Source: Oscillibacter sp.
GTDB lineage: Bacteria > Bacillota > Clostridia > Oscillospirales > Oscillospiraceae
DNA: 64,000 nucleotides
Assembly: GCA_017526785.1 (NCBI GenBank)
Contig: JAFXQV010000029.1
Location: 33,809-97,808, forward strand
Direction: 5' to 3'
Positions 8,432-16,819 of this stretch are shown here, piece by piece. Each line of letters begins with the position of its first letter. Within the stretch, counting starts at the first letter, position 1. The translations under genes were made by a program, and so were the position numbers. The notes beneath the pieces were generated by a model. It searched no databases. It was not told the DNA's origin and saw only the letters and a program-made list of their open reading frames with translations.

Positions 8432-9871
8432 ATGGCAAAGGAACAGAAACAGGTCGACGCGATTACCGATATGGAGCGGGATTTCGCGCAGTGGTACACG
8501 GACGTCTGTACCAAGGCCGAACTGATTGGCTACACGAGCGTGAAGGGCATTTTCATCTTGCGCCCCTACGGCTACGCGATTTGGGAGAACATCCAGCAGG
8601 CACTCGACCAGAGATTCAAGGCCACCGGACACTGTAACGTGTCCATGCCCATGCTGATTCCGGAATCCCTGTTGCAGAAGGAGAAAGACCATATCGAGGG
8701 CTTCGCGCCGGAATGCGCGTGGGTCACAATGGGCGGCAGTGAGAAGTTAGAGGAACGTTTGTGCGTACGTCCCACGTCCGAAACTCTGTTCTGCGAGCAT
8801 TGGAGCAAGATTGTCCACTCGTGGCGGGACTTGCCCATGCTGTACAACCAGTGGTGCAGCGTCATGCGCTGGGAAAAGACGACGCGGCCTTTCTTACGGC
8901 ACCGGGAATTTCTGTGGCAGGAGGGTCACACACTCCACGCCACCCCGGAGGAGGCCATCGAGGAAACGGAACGGATGTTGGACATTTACGCCGATGTGTG
9001 CGAAAACCTGCTTGCAATGCCCGTCGTGAAGGGCGTCAAGACCGACAAGGAGAAGTTCGCGGGCGCGGAACGCACGTATACATTAGAGTGCATGATGCAC
9101 GACCGGAAGGCCTTGCAGAACGGCACAAGCCACTATTTCGGGGACGGCTTCGCCAAGGCGTTTGACATCAGCTTTTCCGACAGGGACAACCAGCGCCGGA
9201 CGCCCTACGAAACGTCGTGGGGCATTACCACGCGGACAATCGGCGGACTCATCATGACCCACGGCGACAATCACGGCCTTGTGTTGCCGCCGCGTGTCGC
9301 GCCGACGCAGGTTGTTGTGATTCCGGTCGCCCAGCACAAGCCCGGCGTGATTGACGCGGCGTCGGCGCTGTGCGGACGCCTCCAAGACGCCGGAATCCGC
9401 GTCAAGATGGACGCGTCCGACAACTCCCCCGGCTGGAAGTTCGCCGAGTACGAAATGAAGGGTGTCCCGCTCCGCGTGGAAATCGGCCCGAAAGACATGG
9501 ACAAGGCGCAGTGCGTGCTTGTGCGCCGCGACAACGGCGAGAAGACCTTTATACCGCTGTCCGGGCTGGAGGAAGCGGTAAAAAACTGTCTGGAGGAAAT
9601 CCAAGCGAACCTGTTCGCCAAGGCCAAGCGGAATCTCGACGAACACACGTTTGATATCTCGACGCCCGAAGAGGCCAAGGCGATTGTCGAGGGGGAAGGC
9701 GGCTTCCTGCGGTCGAAGTGGTGCGGCTCCCGCGAGTGCGAGGAGGCCATGAAGGAACGCGCCGGGGTTTCGTCGCGCTGTCTGCCGTTCGCGCAGAGCG
9801 GCACGGAGGGGACGTGTCCGGTGTGCGGAAAGAAGTGTACCACGGACATTTACTGGGGCGTTGCCTACTGA
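8432..9871 (+). CDS. proS: Prolyl-tRNA synthetase, archaeal/eukaryal type (ProRS type 3)
   Basis: Class II synthetase that charges tRNA-Pro. At 479 residues it lacks the roughly 180-residue editing insertion of the usual bacterial ProRS. Seen: IFILRPYGYAIWENIQ (motif 1 region), RPTSETLFCEHWSK and RWEKTTRPFLRHREFLWQEGHT (motif 2, with the Arg pair), GLIMTHGDNHGLVLPPRVAP (motif 3), an anticodon domain, and a C-terminal zinc-binding tail with CGSRECEE ... CPVCGKKC ending in Tyr, all typical of the archaeal/eukaryal form. The start at 8432 has ACGGAGGG upstream; the longer frame overlaps the promoter. Many Firmicutes and other bacteria carry this form instead of the bacterial one. Confidence 0.95.
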   Translation: MAKEQKQVDAITDMERDFAQWYTDVCTKAELIGYTSVKGIFILRPYGYAIWENIQQALDQRFKATGHCNVSMPMLIPESLLQKEKDHIEGFAPECAWVTMGGSEKLEERLCVRPTSETLFCEHWSKIVHSWRDLPMLYNQWCSVMRWEKTTRPFLRHREFLWQEGHTLHATPEEAIEETERMLDIYADVCENLLAMPVVKGVKTDKEKFAGAERTYTLECMMHDRKALQNGTSHYFGDGFAKAFDISFSDRDNQRRTPYETSWGITTRTIGGLIMTHGDNHGLVLPPRVAPTQVVVIPVAQHKPGVIDAASALCGRLQDAGIRVKMDASDNSPGWKFAEYEMKGVPLRVEIGPKDMDKAQCVLVRRDNGEKTFIPLSGLEEAVKNCLEEIQANLFAKAKRNLDEHTFDISTPEEAKAIVEGEGGFLRSKWCGSRECEEAMKERAGVSSRCLPFAQSGTEGTCPVCGKKCTTDIYWGVAY

Positions 9872-9946
9872 CTGTGTAGAAAATGCTGGAAAATCCGGTA
9901 TTTTCCGGAAAATCCATGGCGATTTGGGCGAAGCTGTCAAAATCTG

Positions 9947-9974
9947 TTGACATTCCGGGCAATCGGAGTATAAT
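9947..9974 (+). promoter_or_regulatory. Promoter of the NhaC-family gene and its leader RNA
   Basis: Perfect TTGACA and TATAAT boxes with a 16-base spacer. The transcript would start near 9981, leaving a leader of about 180 bases before the antiporter gene. Confidence 0.85.
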
Positions 9975-9980
9975 AAACAA

Positions 9981-10146
9981 GGCATGATAGAGGCGCGGGG
10001 CGATTGCTTCCAGACCCGCGCCAGTACGCAATTCCTGAAGCGTGGACAGATGGCGGAACGCTGTCATGATTTCATAAAGGCGCTTCCACGGGAGAAAGGC
10101 GTCTTTGCATGGTGAAGTCATGGCTCTGTCATGACTTCGTTTTTGT
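9981..10146 (+). promoter_or_regulatory. Structured attenuator leader (candidate riboswitch) of the antiporter gene
   Basis: Between the promoter and the gene lie: a perfect 8-bp hairpin GGCGCGGG/CCCGCGCC (about 9992-10022); a long-range stem CGTGGA (10041-10046) with TCCACG (10085-10090) enclosing GACAG/CTGTC (10045-10049/10061-10065); and a strong terminator, GAAGTCATG (10114-10122) with CATGACTTC (10130-10138) followed by GTTTTTG. The 5' arm of the terminator (10112-10122) can pair instead over 11 bp (with G-U pairs) with 10065-10075, whose sequence nearly repeats the terminator's 3' arm. That is an antiterminator switch. The start GATAGAGGCGCG, then AGTA and GAAAGGCG resemble marks of the lysine L-box, which does control some NhaC-type genes, but GCCGAAG and the closing P1 strand are missing, so the ligand is open. 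Confidence 0.7.
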
Positions 10147-10162
10147 TAAGGAGTGAGACGCA

Positions 10163-12160
10163 ATGAGAAAAGTGTCGCGGCGGCTCATGGCGCTGTTGCC
10201 CATGATGTTATTGCTTTGCGGCCTGCTGACGGTTCCCGCGTTCGCCGAGGGGGAGGAAGCGGCCACGAACGCGGCTCTTTACGGCACATGGTGGGCGCTT
10301 GTCCCGCCTGTCATCGCCATTTTTCTGGCGCTGGTCACGAAGGAGGCCTACGGCTCGCTGTTCATCGGCGTTGTGGCGGGGGCGTTTCTCGCCAGTGACT
10401 TCCACCCCGTCCGGACGCTCAACACTATCATTGAAGACGGGTTTATCGCGTCCGTGGAGAGCAACGCCGGAATTTTTATTTTCCTTGTCCTCTTGGGCGT
10501 TGTCGTGGCGCTGATGAACGCCGCTGGGGGTTCCGCCGCGTTCGGGCGCTGGGCGGAAAAAAATATCCACTCCCGCGTGGGCGTACAGCTCGCCACGTTC
10601 CTGCTGGGCATCCTGATTTTCATCGACGACTATTTCAACTGCCTGACCGTCGGCTCGGTCATGCGCCCGGTGACAGACCGCCAGCGCGTCAGCCGTACGA
10701 AGCTGGCCTACCTGATTGACGCGACCGCCGCCCCGGTGTGCATGATTGCGCCCGTGTCCTCATGGGCGGCGGCGGTGTCCGGCACCGCCGAGGACTTGGA
10801 TACCGGTATCAGCGGCTTGCAACTCTTTATACGCGCCATTCCCTACAACCTCTACTCCCTGCTGACGTTCCTGTTTATTCTCCTGCTGGTTCTGCTGGGG
10901 TTCGACTATGGCCCCATGCGCCGCTATGAGAAACTCGCCATTCGCAAGGGCGATTTGAGCGCCCTGCCGGGTTCCCTTGAGACCGAGGACAACCCCCGCG
11001 GGCGCGTCATTGACCTGCTTCTCCCGGTCGTACTCCTGATTATCACTTGTACGCTTGGCATGCTGTACGTGGGCGGCTTCTTCGGCGTGGACTGGTGGGG
11101 CGGCACGGACTACAAGTGGGACATTATCGGCGCGCTGAGCAATACGGACGCCTTTATCGGGCTTCCGTGGGGCAGTATTATCGCCTTGGTTCTGGTCGTG
11201 GCCTACATCGTCTTTCGCGGGTGCCTGAACTTTCAGGAGGCCATGTCCTGCGTGCCGAAGGGCTTTAACGCCATGGGTTCGCCCATTATCATCCTGACGC
11301 TCGCCGTCAGCCTCAAGACCATGACCAACGACAAGCTGGGCGCGGCGGAGTTCGTACGCGTCGCCATGGAGGGCGCGGCCGAACACCTTTACAGCATGCT
11401 CCCGGCCGTGATTTTCCTTGTCGCGTGCGTGCTGGCGTTCGCGTCGGGTACGTCGTGGGGAACGTTCGGTATCCTGATTCCGATTGTGACCGCAATGTTT
11501 CCGGAGAACAACCCCCTGATGATTATCGGCATTTCGGCCTGTCTGGCCGGCGCGGTGTGCGGCGACCACTGCTCCCCGATTTCCGACACCACCATTATGG
11601 CGTCCGCCGGAGCCCAAGTCGAACACATCAAGCACGTTTCGACGCAGTTGCCCTACGCGCTGACCGTCGCGGCGGTCAGTTTCGTGGGCTACATCGTCGC
11701 GGGCTTCTTCCAAGACTTATATTTAACATGGGGGATTAGCGCCATTGTCCTGATGGCCGTTCTGCTGATTCTGCGGATTGCGGTCTTTTTCATCGAACGC
11801 GTCGAGCGGAAGAGGGACGAGGACGAGGCGTTACGCGCCGCCGCTATACGCGCCGAGGAGGAGGCCAAACGCGCCGAGGAAAGTTACTCCCTGATATCGG
11901 AGGCCGAGGCCACGGCCGCGACCGCCGCGCGGGAGGAACCGCCCGCGACGTGGAATCCGCCGCCGTCTCTGACTGCGGAACCCGATTTGACCGAGGACGC
12001 GTCGCCCGTCGAGGAATCGTACGCGCCGCCACCCCAAGAAAATGAATCGGCCGGGGAAACCGCACTGCTGGACGACGCCGAACCGGAACCGGAAGCCGAA
12101 ACGGAATCAGACGTTGATTCCGAAGCGTCCGGGGACAAAATCGACCTCGCCAAGTCGTAA
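10163..12160 (+). CDS. NhaC-family Na+/H+ antiporter-like transporter
   Basis: A 665-residue membrane transporter. An N-terminal hydrophobic segment ending VPAFAEG looks like a cleavable signal peptide, followed by about ten membrane segments with the family hallmark FIDDYFNCLTVGSVMRPVTD (around 155-174), TAAPVCMIAPVSSW, and GDHCSPISDTTIM (around 470). Members of this family move Na+ and H+, and some are proposed amino-acid (for example lysine) carriers. The last 115 residues are an acidic, Glu/Ala/Pro-rich cytoplasmic tail starting with a charged helix (ERVERKRDEDEALR), not usual for the family. The AAGGAG ribosome site sits just after the leader's terminator, consistent with transcription attenuation. 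The substrate is not certain. Confidence 0.85.
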   Translation: MRKVSRRLMALLPMMLLLCGLLTVPAFAEGEEAATNAALYGTWWALVPPVIAIFLALVTKEAYGSLFIGVVAGAFLASDFHPVRTLNTIIEDGFIASVESNAGIFIFLVLLGVVVALMNAAGGSAAFGRWAEKNIHSRVGVQLATFLLGILIFIDDYFNCLTVGSVMRPVTDRQRVSRTKLAYLIDATAAPVCMIAPVSSWAAAVSGTAEDLDTGISGLQLFIRAIPYNLYSLLTFLFILLLVLLGFDYGPMRRYEKLAIRKGDLSALPGSLETEDNPRGRVIDLLLPVVLLIITCTLGMLYVGGFFGVDWWGGTDYKWDIIGALSNTDAFIGLPWGSIIALVLVVAYIVFRGCLNFQEAMSCVPKGFNAMGSPIIILTLAVSLKTMTNDKLGAAEFVRVAMEGAAEHLYSMLPAVIFLVACVLAFASGTSWGTFGILIPIVTAMFPENNPLMIIGISACLAGAVCGDHCSPISDTTIMASAGAQVEHIKHVSTQLPYALTVAAVSFVGYIVAGFFQDLYLTWGISAIVLMAVLLILRIAVFFIERVERKRDEDEALRAAAIRAEEEAKRAEESYSLISEAEATAATAAREEPPATWNPPPSLTAEPDLTEDASPVEESYAPPPQENESAGETALLDDAEPEPEAETESDVDSEASGDKIDLAKS

Positions 12161-12176
12161 CACAAACGGAAACCGT

Positions 12177-12206
12177 CACCGGAGAGGAAACGCCCCCTCT
12201 CCGGTG
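12177..12206 (+). terminator. Hairpin between the antiporter and lipoprotein genes
   Basis: A perfect 11-bp stem CACCGGAGAGG/CCTCTCCGGTG with an 8-base loop, followed by ATTGATTC. There is no proper U-tract, so termination may be partial and the lipoprotein gene may be read through. Confidence 0.5.
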
Positions 12207-12231
12207 ATTGATTCATGGAAAGGAGTACCGT

Positions 12232-14916
12232 ATGAAAAGAATCAGATGGAGCGCGTGTATTTTGTCGCTTGTCCTGCTTCTGTCGGCCTGCGGACAGAGC
12301 GCGGCACCCGCCGACGCGGACAAGGGCAGAGTGCCGAAAATTTCGGACAGCTTCGCGCAAACAGACCAAGCCCCGGCGGATATGTCGGACGTGGAGAACA
12401 ACGGCGGAGAGTACGTCCGCGTCGGGGAACGGGTCTATTTCCGCAAGTACGGCGCGGCGGCGTTCGACACGCTGGCGATGTTCGGGGAGTTCGTCGCGGG
12501 CTGGAACGCCGCTGGGAACGAATCCGAAATTGTGTTCCGTGACCTGAAAACCGGAGCCGTCAAGACCGCGTTCAAAGATACGGGTTACGGCGGCCTGTAC
12601 GTCGCGGACGGCGCTTTCTACCTGCAAGAGCGTATCAATAACCAAGATTACGTCGTCCGGTACAGTCCCGACGGCGCGACCTGCCAGACCGTCCGGCAAG
12701 GGACATTACTGGGTATCACGGACAGCGGCCTTTTGGCCGTTCAACAGTACGAGGGCGAAAGCACGTCCTTTTCCTTCTACCGCGACGGCACGGAAGTCGG
12801 AAGCTATCAGTCCGAGACGGGCTATCTGTACGCCGGACTTTCCGACGACGGCCTGTTTCTGCTGAACGTCGAGAACAAGCCCGAAACCGACGAGGGCGCG
12901 GTTTCTGTCTGCACGCTCTGGCAGTTGACGCCCGACGGTAAAACGCTTCTCTGTCTGGGAACCCTGCCCGAAACCGATTACATGTACGGCACGGAGCCGG
13001 AACAATTTGTAACGTCGGGCGCGCAAATCGGCCTTGTCGTCGGCTACTACGCCGGAACCGGACACTTCCTCAATGACCTTGCCGTGGTGACGGCGACGCC
13101 CGGCGCGGAAAACAGTCTGAGCTTGTTTGACACCAACGTGGATTCCGAAATCTATTTTCAAGAGGAGTATCTGCCGCGCCTGTCTGTCGGCGAGGGCGGA
13201 GACATTGTGTCCGTCCCGTACCTGCCCGGAGAGGTTCAAATCGGCTGGGAGGAGGAAAACAAAGGAGATTTGCGGGTCTACGACGGCGAAAAGTGGCAGA
13301 CGTTCGCTTGGGACTTCTTGCCGGAACGCCCCGACGGTTCCGGCTATCAGCGGGTTTCACAGCAACTGGAATGCGTCGGCGGCACCGTCTACGCGACGAT
13401 TGCCGACGCGTACGCCTCCCCGCTGGACGATATCGGCTGGCGGAGCGCGTTCCGGCTCCTGAACATGTCCTATACGGCGGTGTCCGCCGACGGCCAGCAA
13501 ACCGAACTTGCAAGCGTCGACTATGGCACCGTTATACAGGGAAACGCGTGGTTTATCGAGGGCGCGGAAACGCTCCTGCTACAGCAGAACACGTTCGAGG
13601 AGAACGTCTGGAAGTCCGAGACCGACGACGCCTTTATGATTCCGGTTGCCGCCAATGCCGAGTGGGACGACAAAGACGCGATTCTGTCGGAGGCGGTCTA
13701 TGTCGAGCCGATGAAATCCGAGTACGGCGCTTGGGAGTTGCCCGATACCGAGGGACAGTTCCTGTGTCTGCGCCTGAACCGCGACGGGGAGGCGGTCTTT
13801 CTCACGACAAAAGCCCCCAACGCGCTCTTGACTATTGATGTCGGCGTCGACGAGGCCGAACTGTCCGACGCCGTGGAGAAAATCAGCCCCGCGCCGCGCC
13901 CGTCCGACGAGGACACGCCGTGGTATTGGTCACGTCTGACCGCGCTGGAGGACGGCGTAACGCTCCTGATTGACCGTACCCCCGACGACGAAAGCGTAAC
14001 AGAGGAACTCGCCATGACGGGCGGGGAGTTCGTCCCGGGTTCGGTGCTGTTCCGGCGCGTGATGAAGCGCGGCGAGAGCGTCGGGCTGTACGCCTCCCTG
14101 CCGTGGCACCCCGAAATCCGGGTGTCCGTCACGCGGAACGGCGTTTACGGCGCGTACGCGTTCGGCGAGGACAATTACTTGCACGAGGAACCCGTCAACG
14201 GGCGTTACCCGCAAAAGATTCTGGCGGGCTACCCCGCGCCGAGTGAACCAAATGATTCCCTCACGGGTTCTTGGCTCTACCGCGACCCGGCCAGCGGCCA
14301 GCACACCGCGAAAGTCGACATTCTGAACGATGTTGCGGGCGTCAGTACCGGCGACAATTACCGCACTTTTCGGAGCGTTCTGGGGCATTTGTACACCGAC
14401 GAGTGGGAGCCGGTGGATTTACTCTCCCTCACCGCCGAGGACGCCGACACCGTGGCCGCCCTGCACGGCATGCAAGGCGGCGTCGGGGACTACTATATAG
14501 AGCGCTTCCAGACCGACGGGGAAGACATCCTGCACCTGTCGCAACTCAACAACGGCGACGCCGCGTTAGATATCCTGATTCCGCACCAGTCGGAATTTCT
14601 CTTTGATGTCGTCCTGCACAGTTACCACGGGGCGGCGGAACCCGTCGCGCCCCTCCGTAACGCCACACTCACGGCCAAAGTCGCCAAAGTCGAGCGTGAC
14701 CGAAACGTTATCTGGCTCCGGGAGGCGGAAGCCCACGAGTGGGACGAACTGGTGACGATGTACTGTGTGAAGCCGTATGCGGCCTGCGTGGCGTGTCCGC
14801 TGGCGTCGCCGGATTTGCTGTCGGCCTTCGACACGGAATACCCCATGAAAGCATTCCGTGTCACGATTGACCGCGACGGCCTTGTGACCGCGCTGGACGC
14901 GCCGGAATCGGACTGA
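12232..14916 (+). CDS. Large secreted lipoprotein of unknown function
   Basis: An 894-residue protein with a type II signal peptide: MKRIRW, a hydrophobic core, then the lipobox LLSAC with Cys near residue 21, so it is anchored in the outer face of the membrane. The mature part is acidic and contains many short beta-rich stretches with DG and GY turns (for example DGTEVGSYQSETGYLYAGLSDDGLFLLN), which suggests a beta-propeller-like fold, but no family was recognised. Start at 12232 is fixed by GAAAGGAG 6 bases upstream. It ends 14 bases from the convergent gerQ-like gene. Confidence 0.75.
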   Translation: MKRIRWSACILSLVLLLSACGQSAAPADADKGRVPKISDSFAQTDQAPADMSDVENNGGEYVRVGERVYFRKYGAAAFDTLAMFGEFVAGWNAAGNESEIVFRDLKTGAVKTAFKDTGYGGLYVADGAFYLQERINNQDYVVRYSPDGATCQTVRQGTLLGITDSGLLAVQQYEGESTSFSFYRDGTEVGSYQSETGYLYAGLSDDGLFLLNVENKPETDEGAVSVCTLWQLTPDGKTLLCLGTLPETDYMYGTEPEQFVTSGAQIGLVVGYYAGTGHFLNDLAVVTATPGAENSLSLFDTNVDSEIYFQEEYLPRLSVGEGGDIVSVPYLPGEVQIGWEEENKGDLRVYDGEKWQTFAWDFLPERPDGSGYQRVSQQLECVGGTVYATIADAYASPLDDIGWRSAFRLLNMSYTAVSADGQQTELASVDYGTVIQGNAWFIEGAETLLLQQNTFEENVWKSETDDAFMIPVAANAEWDDKDAILSEAVYVEPMKSEYGAWELPDTEGQFLCLRLNRDGEAVFLTTKAPNALLTIDVGVDEAELSDAVEKISPAPRPSDEDTPWYWSRLTALEDGVTLLIDRTPDDESVTEELAMTGGEFVPGSVLFRRVMKRGESVGLYASLPWHPEIRVSVTRNGVYGAYAFGEDNYLHEEPVNGRYPQKILAGYPAPSEPNDSLTGSWLYRDPASGQHTAKVDILNDVAGVSTGDNYRTFRSVLGHLYTDEWEPVDLLSLTAEDADTVAALHGMQGGVGDYYIERFQTDGEDILHLSQLNNGDAALDILIPHQSEFLFDVVLHSYHGAAEPVAPLRNATLTAKVAKVERDRNVIWLREAEAHEWDELVTMYCVKPYAACVACPLASPDLLSAFDTEYPMKAFRVTIDRDGLVTALDAPESD

Positions 14917-14930
14917 CACGCGCCGTTTCA

Positions 14931-15653
14931 TCACTGCCGCTGGGCGTTGCCGGACGGCTCCTGCTGTGTCAGCAGGGAGTCGCACAACTCCCGGCGGCGC
15001 GTGTCGTAGAACTCCACATATTTCAGCGAGTACAGGTCACTGACAATGTACTGGTCACGCCCGGATTGATAAATTGCAAGATAGTCATTTCCAACGTCAT
15101 AGAGAATCCCTTCCCATGAAACCGTGGTCTGTGTGCCTATCAGGAACGTGGCCACGACATAGTTTCCGACGTTCCGCAAGAGCAACGCCTTCATGGAACC
15201 CCGGTAGACTTCGTCCATGGTCGTGGGGGCTTCTATCTCCTCGTTGGACATGTGATTTTCGATATTCGGCCACATCTGACTGAGTTCCTGTCCGCTGACG
15301 GTGCGCGGCTCCATGCCGTTCCACTGTCCGCCGGGTTCCGGCGCGGAAAGCGCGCTGTCGTCCGCAAACCACTCGTCTTGCGTCCCGGTGACGCTTTGCG
15401 GGTCGCCACGCCACGATTCCTGTTCCATGCCCCGCGACGCGGTGCCGTTTCGCGGGTTCGATTCCATGCCCCGCGACATGTTGCCGTTTTGCAAATTCGA
15501 TTCCATGCCCCGCGACATGTTGCCGTTTTGCGGGTTCGATTCCGCGTCCCGCTCCATGCCGCCGCGCCCGGTGTCCGACGCCGCGCGCGTCGACTTGACT
15601 TCCGAGCTCCAGTCCGTCCGGGTCTTGCCATAAGTAGCGGATTGGCCTTTCAT
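14931..15653 (-). CDS. gerQ: GerQ-like spore coat protein
   Basis: A 240-residue protein. The C-terminal part (about 150-225: SMKALLLRNVGNYVVATF ... WEGILYDVGNDYLAIY ... VSDLYSLKYVEFYD) matches the pattern of the GerQ core, which in Bacillus is a transglutaminase-crosslinked coat protein needed to place CwlJ. The N-terminal half is a low-complexity Asn/Met/Arg/Glu-rich region with about three 13-residue (39-bp) tandem repeats, MESNPQNGNMSRG. The start at 15653 has GAGG 9-10 bases upstream. It follows cwlJ by 31 bases, the same order as the Bacillus cwlJ-gerQ operon, which supports the weak sequence match. Confidence 0.7.
   Translation of the reverse strand: MKGQSATYGKTRTDWSSEVKSTRAASDTGRGGMERDAESNPQNGNMSRGMESNLQNGNMSRGMESNPRNGTASRGMEQESWRGDPQSVTGTQDEWFADDSALSAPEPGGQWNGMEPRTVSGQELSQMWPNIENHMSNEEIEAPTTMDEVYRGSMKALLLRNVGNYVVATFLIGTQTTVSWEGILYDVGNDYLAIYQSGRDQYIVSDLYSLKYVEFYDTRRRELCDSLLTQQEPSGNAQRQ
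15455..15571 (-). repeat. 39-bp tandem repeats in the gerQ-like gene
   Basis: Units built on TCCATGCCCCGCGACATGTT (plus strand) recur about three times with small changes, coding for MESN(P/L)QNGNMSRG. The count could vary between strains. Confidence 0.7.
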
Positions 15654-15684
15654 AAATAATACGCCTCGTTTCTCATTGATGTTT

Positions 15685-16125
15685 TCAGGTTCGATAATAC
15701 GCGTTGGTAGGATTATAAAAACAGTGGTCGCCGATACGCGTCTGCCAGTAGCCCACCTCCGACGGGAAAAAGGAGCGGCATGTCGGGCCGTAGGGATTGT
15801 AGAACCACATGGACTCGGCAACGTCGGCAAGCCGATTCCCGGCTATCGCCCAATCGGCAATGTCGTAATGTATCTGTTCCGGCCTCATGTTGTAGATGTT
15901 CTGCGGGTTGTAGACGCCGCCCTCCATTTCGCTGGCACAGACAAACTGGTAAGGCTGAAATATAATGTTGCGAATGCTCCCGCGCCCCGTGCGGGCGTAC
16001 TCGCCGCCCCGCGCGTGTACGCGGTTCATGACCACGCCCGCCACGGCTTTCATGCCGTTTTCGCCCTCTCCGCCCGCCTCGCATTGTATCAGACGCGCCA
16101 ACAGTTCACGGTCGGAAAAACTCAT
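15685..16125 (-). CDS. cwlJ: Spore cortex-lytic cell wall hydrolase CwlJ
   Basis: A 146-residue protein of the SleB/CwlJ hydrolase_2 family, which opens the spore cortex peptidoglycan during germination. Visible family features: LARLIQCEAGGEGENGMKAVAGVVMNRV (catalytic Glu in CEAGGE), FQPYQF and WFYNPYGPTCRSFFP near the C-terminus. There is no signal peptide and no peptidoglycan-binding domain, which separates CwlJ from SleB. A GGAGGG site precedes the ATG. It is followed by the gerQ-like gene, whose Bacillus counterpart is needed for CwlJ function. Confidence 0.92.
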   Translation of the reverse strand: MSFSDRELLARLIQCEAGGEGENGMKAVAGVVMNRVHARGGEYARTGRGSIRNIIFQPYQFVCASEMEGGVYNPQNIYNMRPEQIHYDIADWAIAGNRLADVAESMWFYNPYGPTCRSFFPSEVGYWQTRIGDHCFYNPTNAYYRT

Positions 16126-16218
16126 GGTACCTCCCTCCTTCGCTTCCTCATCCTATGCGCCTGCGCGGCAAACGGTGTGGCGCGAACACCAAAACAGTGT
16201 CCGCGCCGTTTTGCGCTT

Positions 16219-16449
16219 TTATGACGCTTTCGCGTAATTCACGACTGTGACTTCCTGCACCAGTTCCTCCGCCCGCGCGGTCAGAGCTTCCAGACGCGTT
16301 ACAACGTCCCCGGCGTAGAGAACCTCCCCGCAGTGTCCGCAACGGTAACAAGGAATGTGTCGCACAACCAACACGCCGCCATTCCCTAACTCCACGGCCT
16401 CAGTCGTCAGCCCCGCCGACGCTTCCGCTCCGCACCTCACGCATTTCAT
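16219..16449 (-). CDS. YgiT-type zinc finger protein (MqsA-like antitoxin N-domain)
   Basis: A 76-residue protein with two CxxC pairs, MKCVRCG (3-6) and CYRCGHCGEVLY (34-39), as in YgiT/MqsA N-terminal zinc domains, followed by a short helix and ending in an alkaline tail. Such proteins are usually antitoxins next to a DUF4258 or MqsR-like toxin; none is visible on either side here. The start has GGAGG 7 bases upstream. A strong promoter lies 40 bases upstream, back to back with that of the neighbouring toxin-antitoxin pair. It may be an orphan antitoxin or regulator. Confidence 0.75.
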   Translation of the reverse strand: MKCVRCGAEASAGLTTEAVELGNGGVLVVRHIPCYRCGHCGEVLYAGDVVTRLEALTARAEELVQEVTVVNYAKAS

Positions 16450-16491
16450 AATACCGCCTCCGTCCCGTCCGGCTGATTTTGTGTGCCGCCT

Positions 16492-16520
16492 ATTATACCA
16501 CATGGGACGCCCGATATCAA
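16492..16520 (-). promoter_or_regulatory. Promoter of the YgiT-type gene
   Basis: On the minus strand TTGATA, 17-base spacer ending TGTGG, then TATAAT. It faces away from the plus-strand promoter at 16539-16567, only about 20 bases away. Confidence 0.75.
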
Positions 16521-16538
16521 AATTCGTGCGCGAACCCG

Positions 16539-16567
16539 TTGCAATTTCGCGCCGGATGTGGTAGGAT
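16539..16567 (+). promoter_or_regulatory. Promoter of the toxin-antitoxin pair
   Basis: TTGCAA, 17-base spacer ending TGTGG, then TAGGAT; 39 bases before the antitoxin ATG. Confidence 0.65.
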
Positions 16568-16606
16568 ATCATCACGAACCGCGTACATGACGAAAGGAGT
16601 ACCCGT

Positions 16607-16816
16607 ATGAGCGAAAGAGAATTTGCAAAAAACTTGATTGACCAAATTCCGGAAAGTCGCTTGTACTATGTCATTGCCTACTTGCAAGGGGCAATGATTC
16701 CAGACGAAACGCCGAACGCCGAAACGCTGGAAGCGTTCGAGGAACTGGAAAGCGGTAACGGACATCATTTCAGCGGAACCACAGATGAACTTTTCGCTGA
16801 ATTGTTGGAGGATTGA
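16607..16816 (+). CDS. RelB/DinJ-type antitoxin
   Basis: A 69-residue acidic protein directly upstream of a YafQ-type toxin, with 3 bases between stop and start. The C-terminal half (PNAETLEAFEELESG ... TTDELFAELLED) has the Asn-Ala-Glu-Thr and terminal Leu/Glu pattern common in antitoxins that wrap RelE-fold toxins. The N-terminal helical part probably dimerises and may bind its own promoter. The start has GAAAGGAG upstream. Confidence 0.8.
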   Translation: MSEREFAKNLIDQIPESRLYYVIAYLQGAMIPDETPNAETLEAFEELESGNGHHFSGTTDELFAELLED

Positions 16817-16819
16817 CGC

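Noticed and set aside
9981-10146. Calling the antiporter leader a lysine riboswitch outright
   Set aside because: Three short texts agree with the L-box, but the GCCGAAG element, the P2 pairing and the 3' strand of P1 are absent; it is left as an unassigned attenuator.
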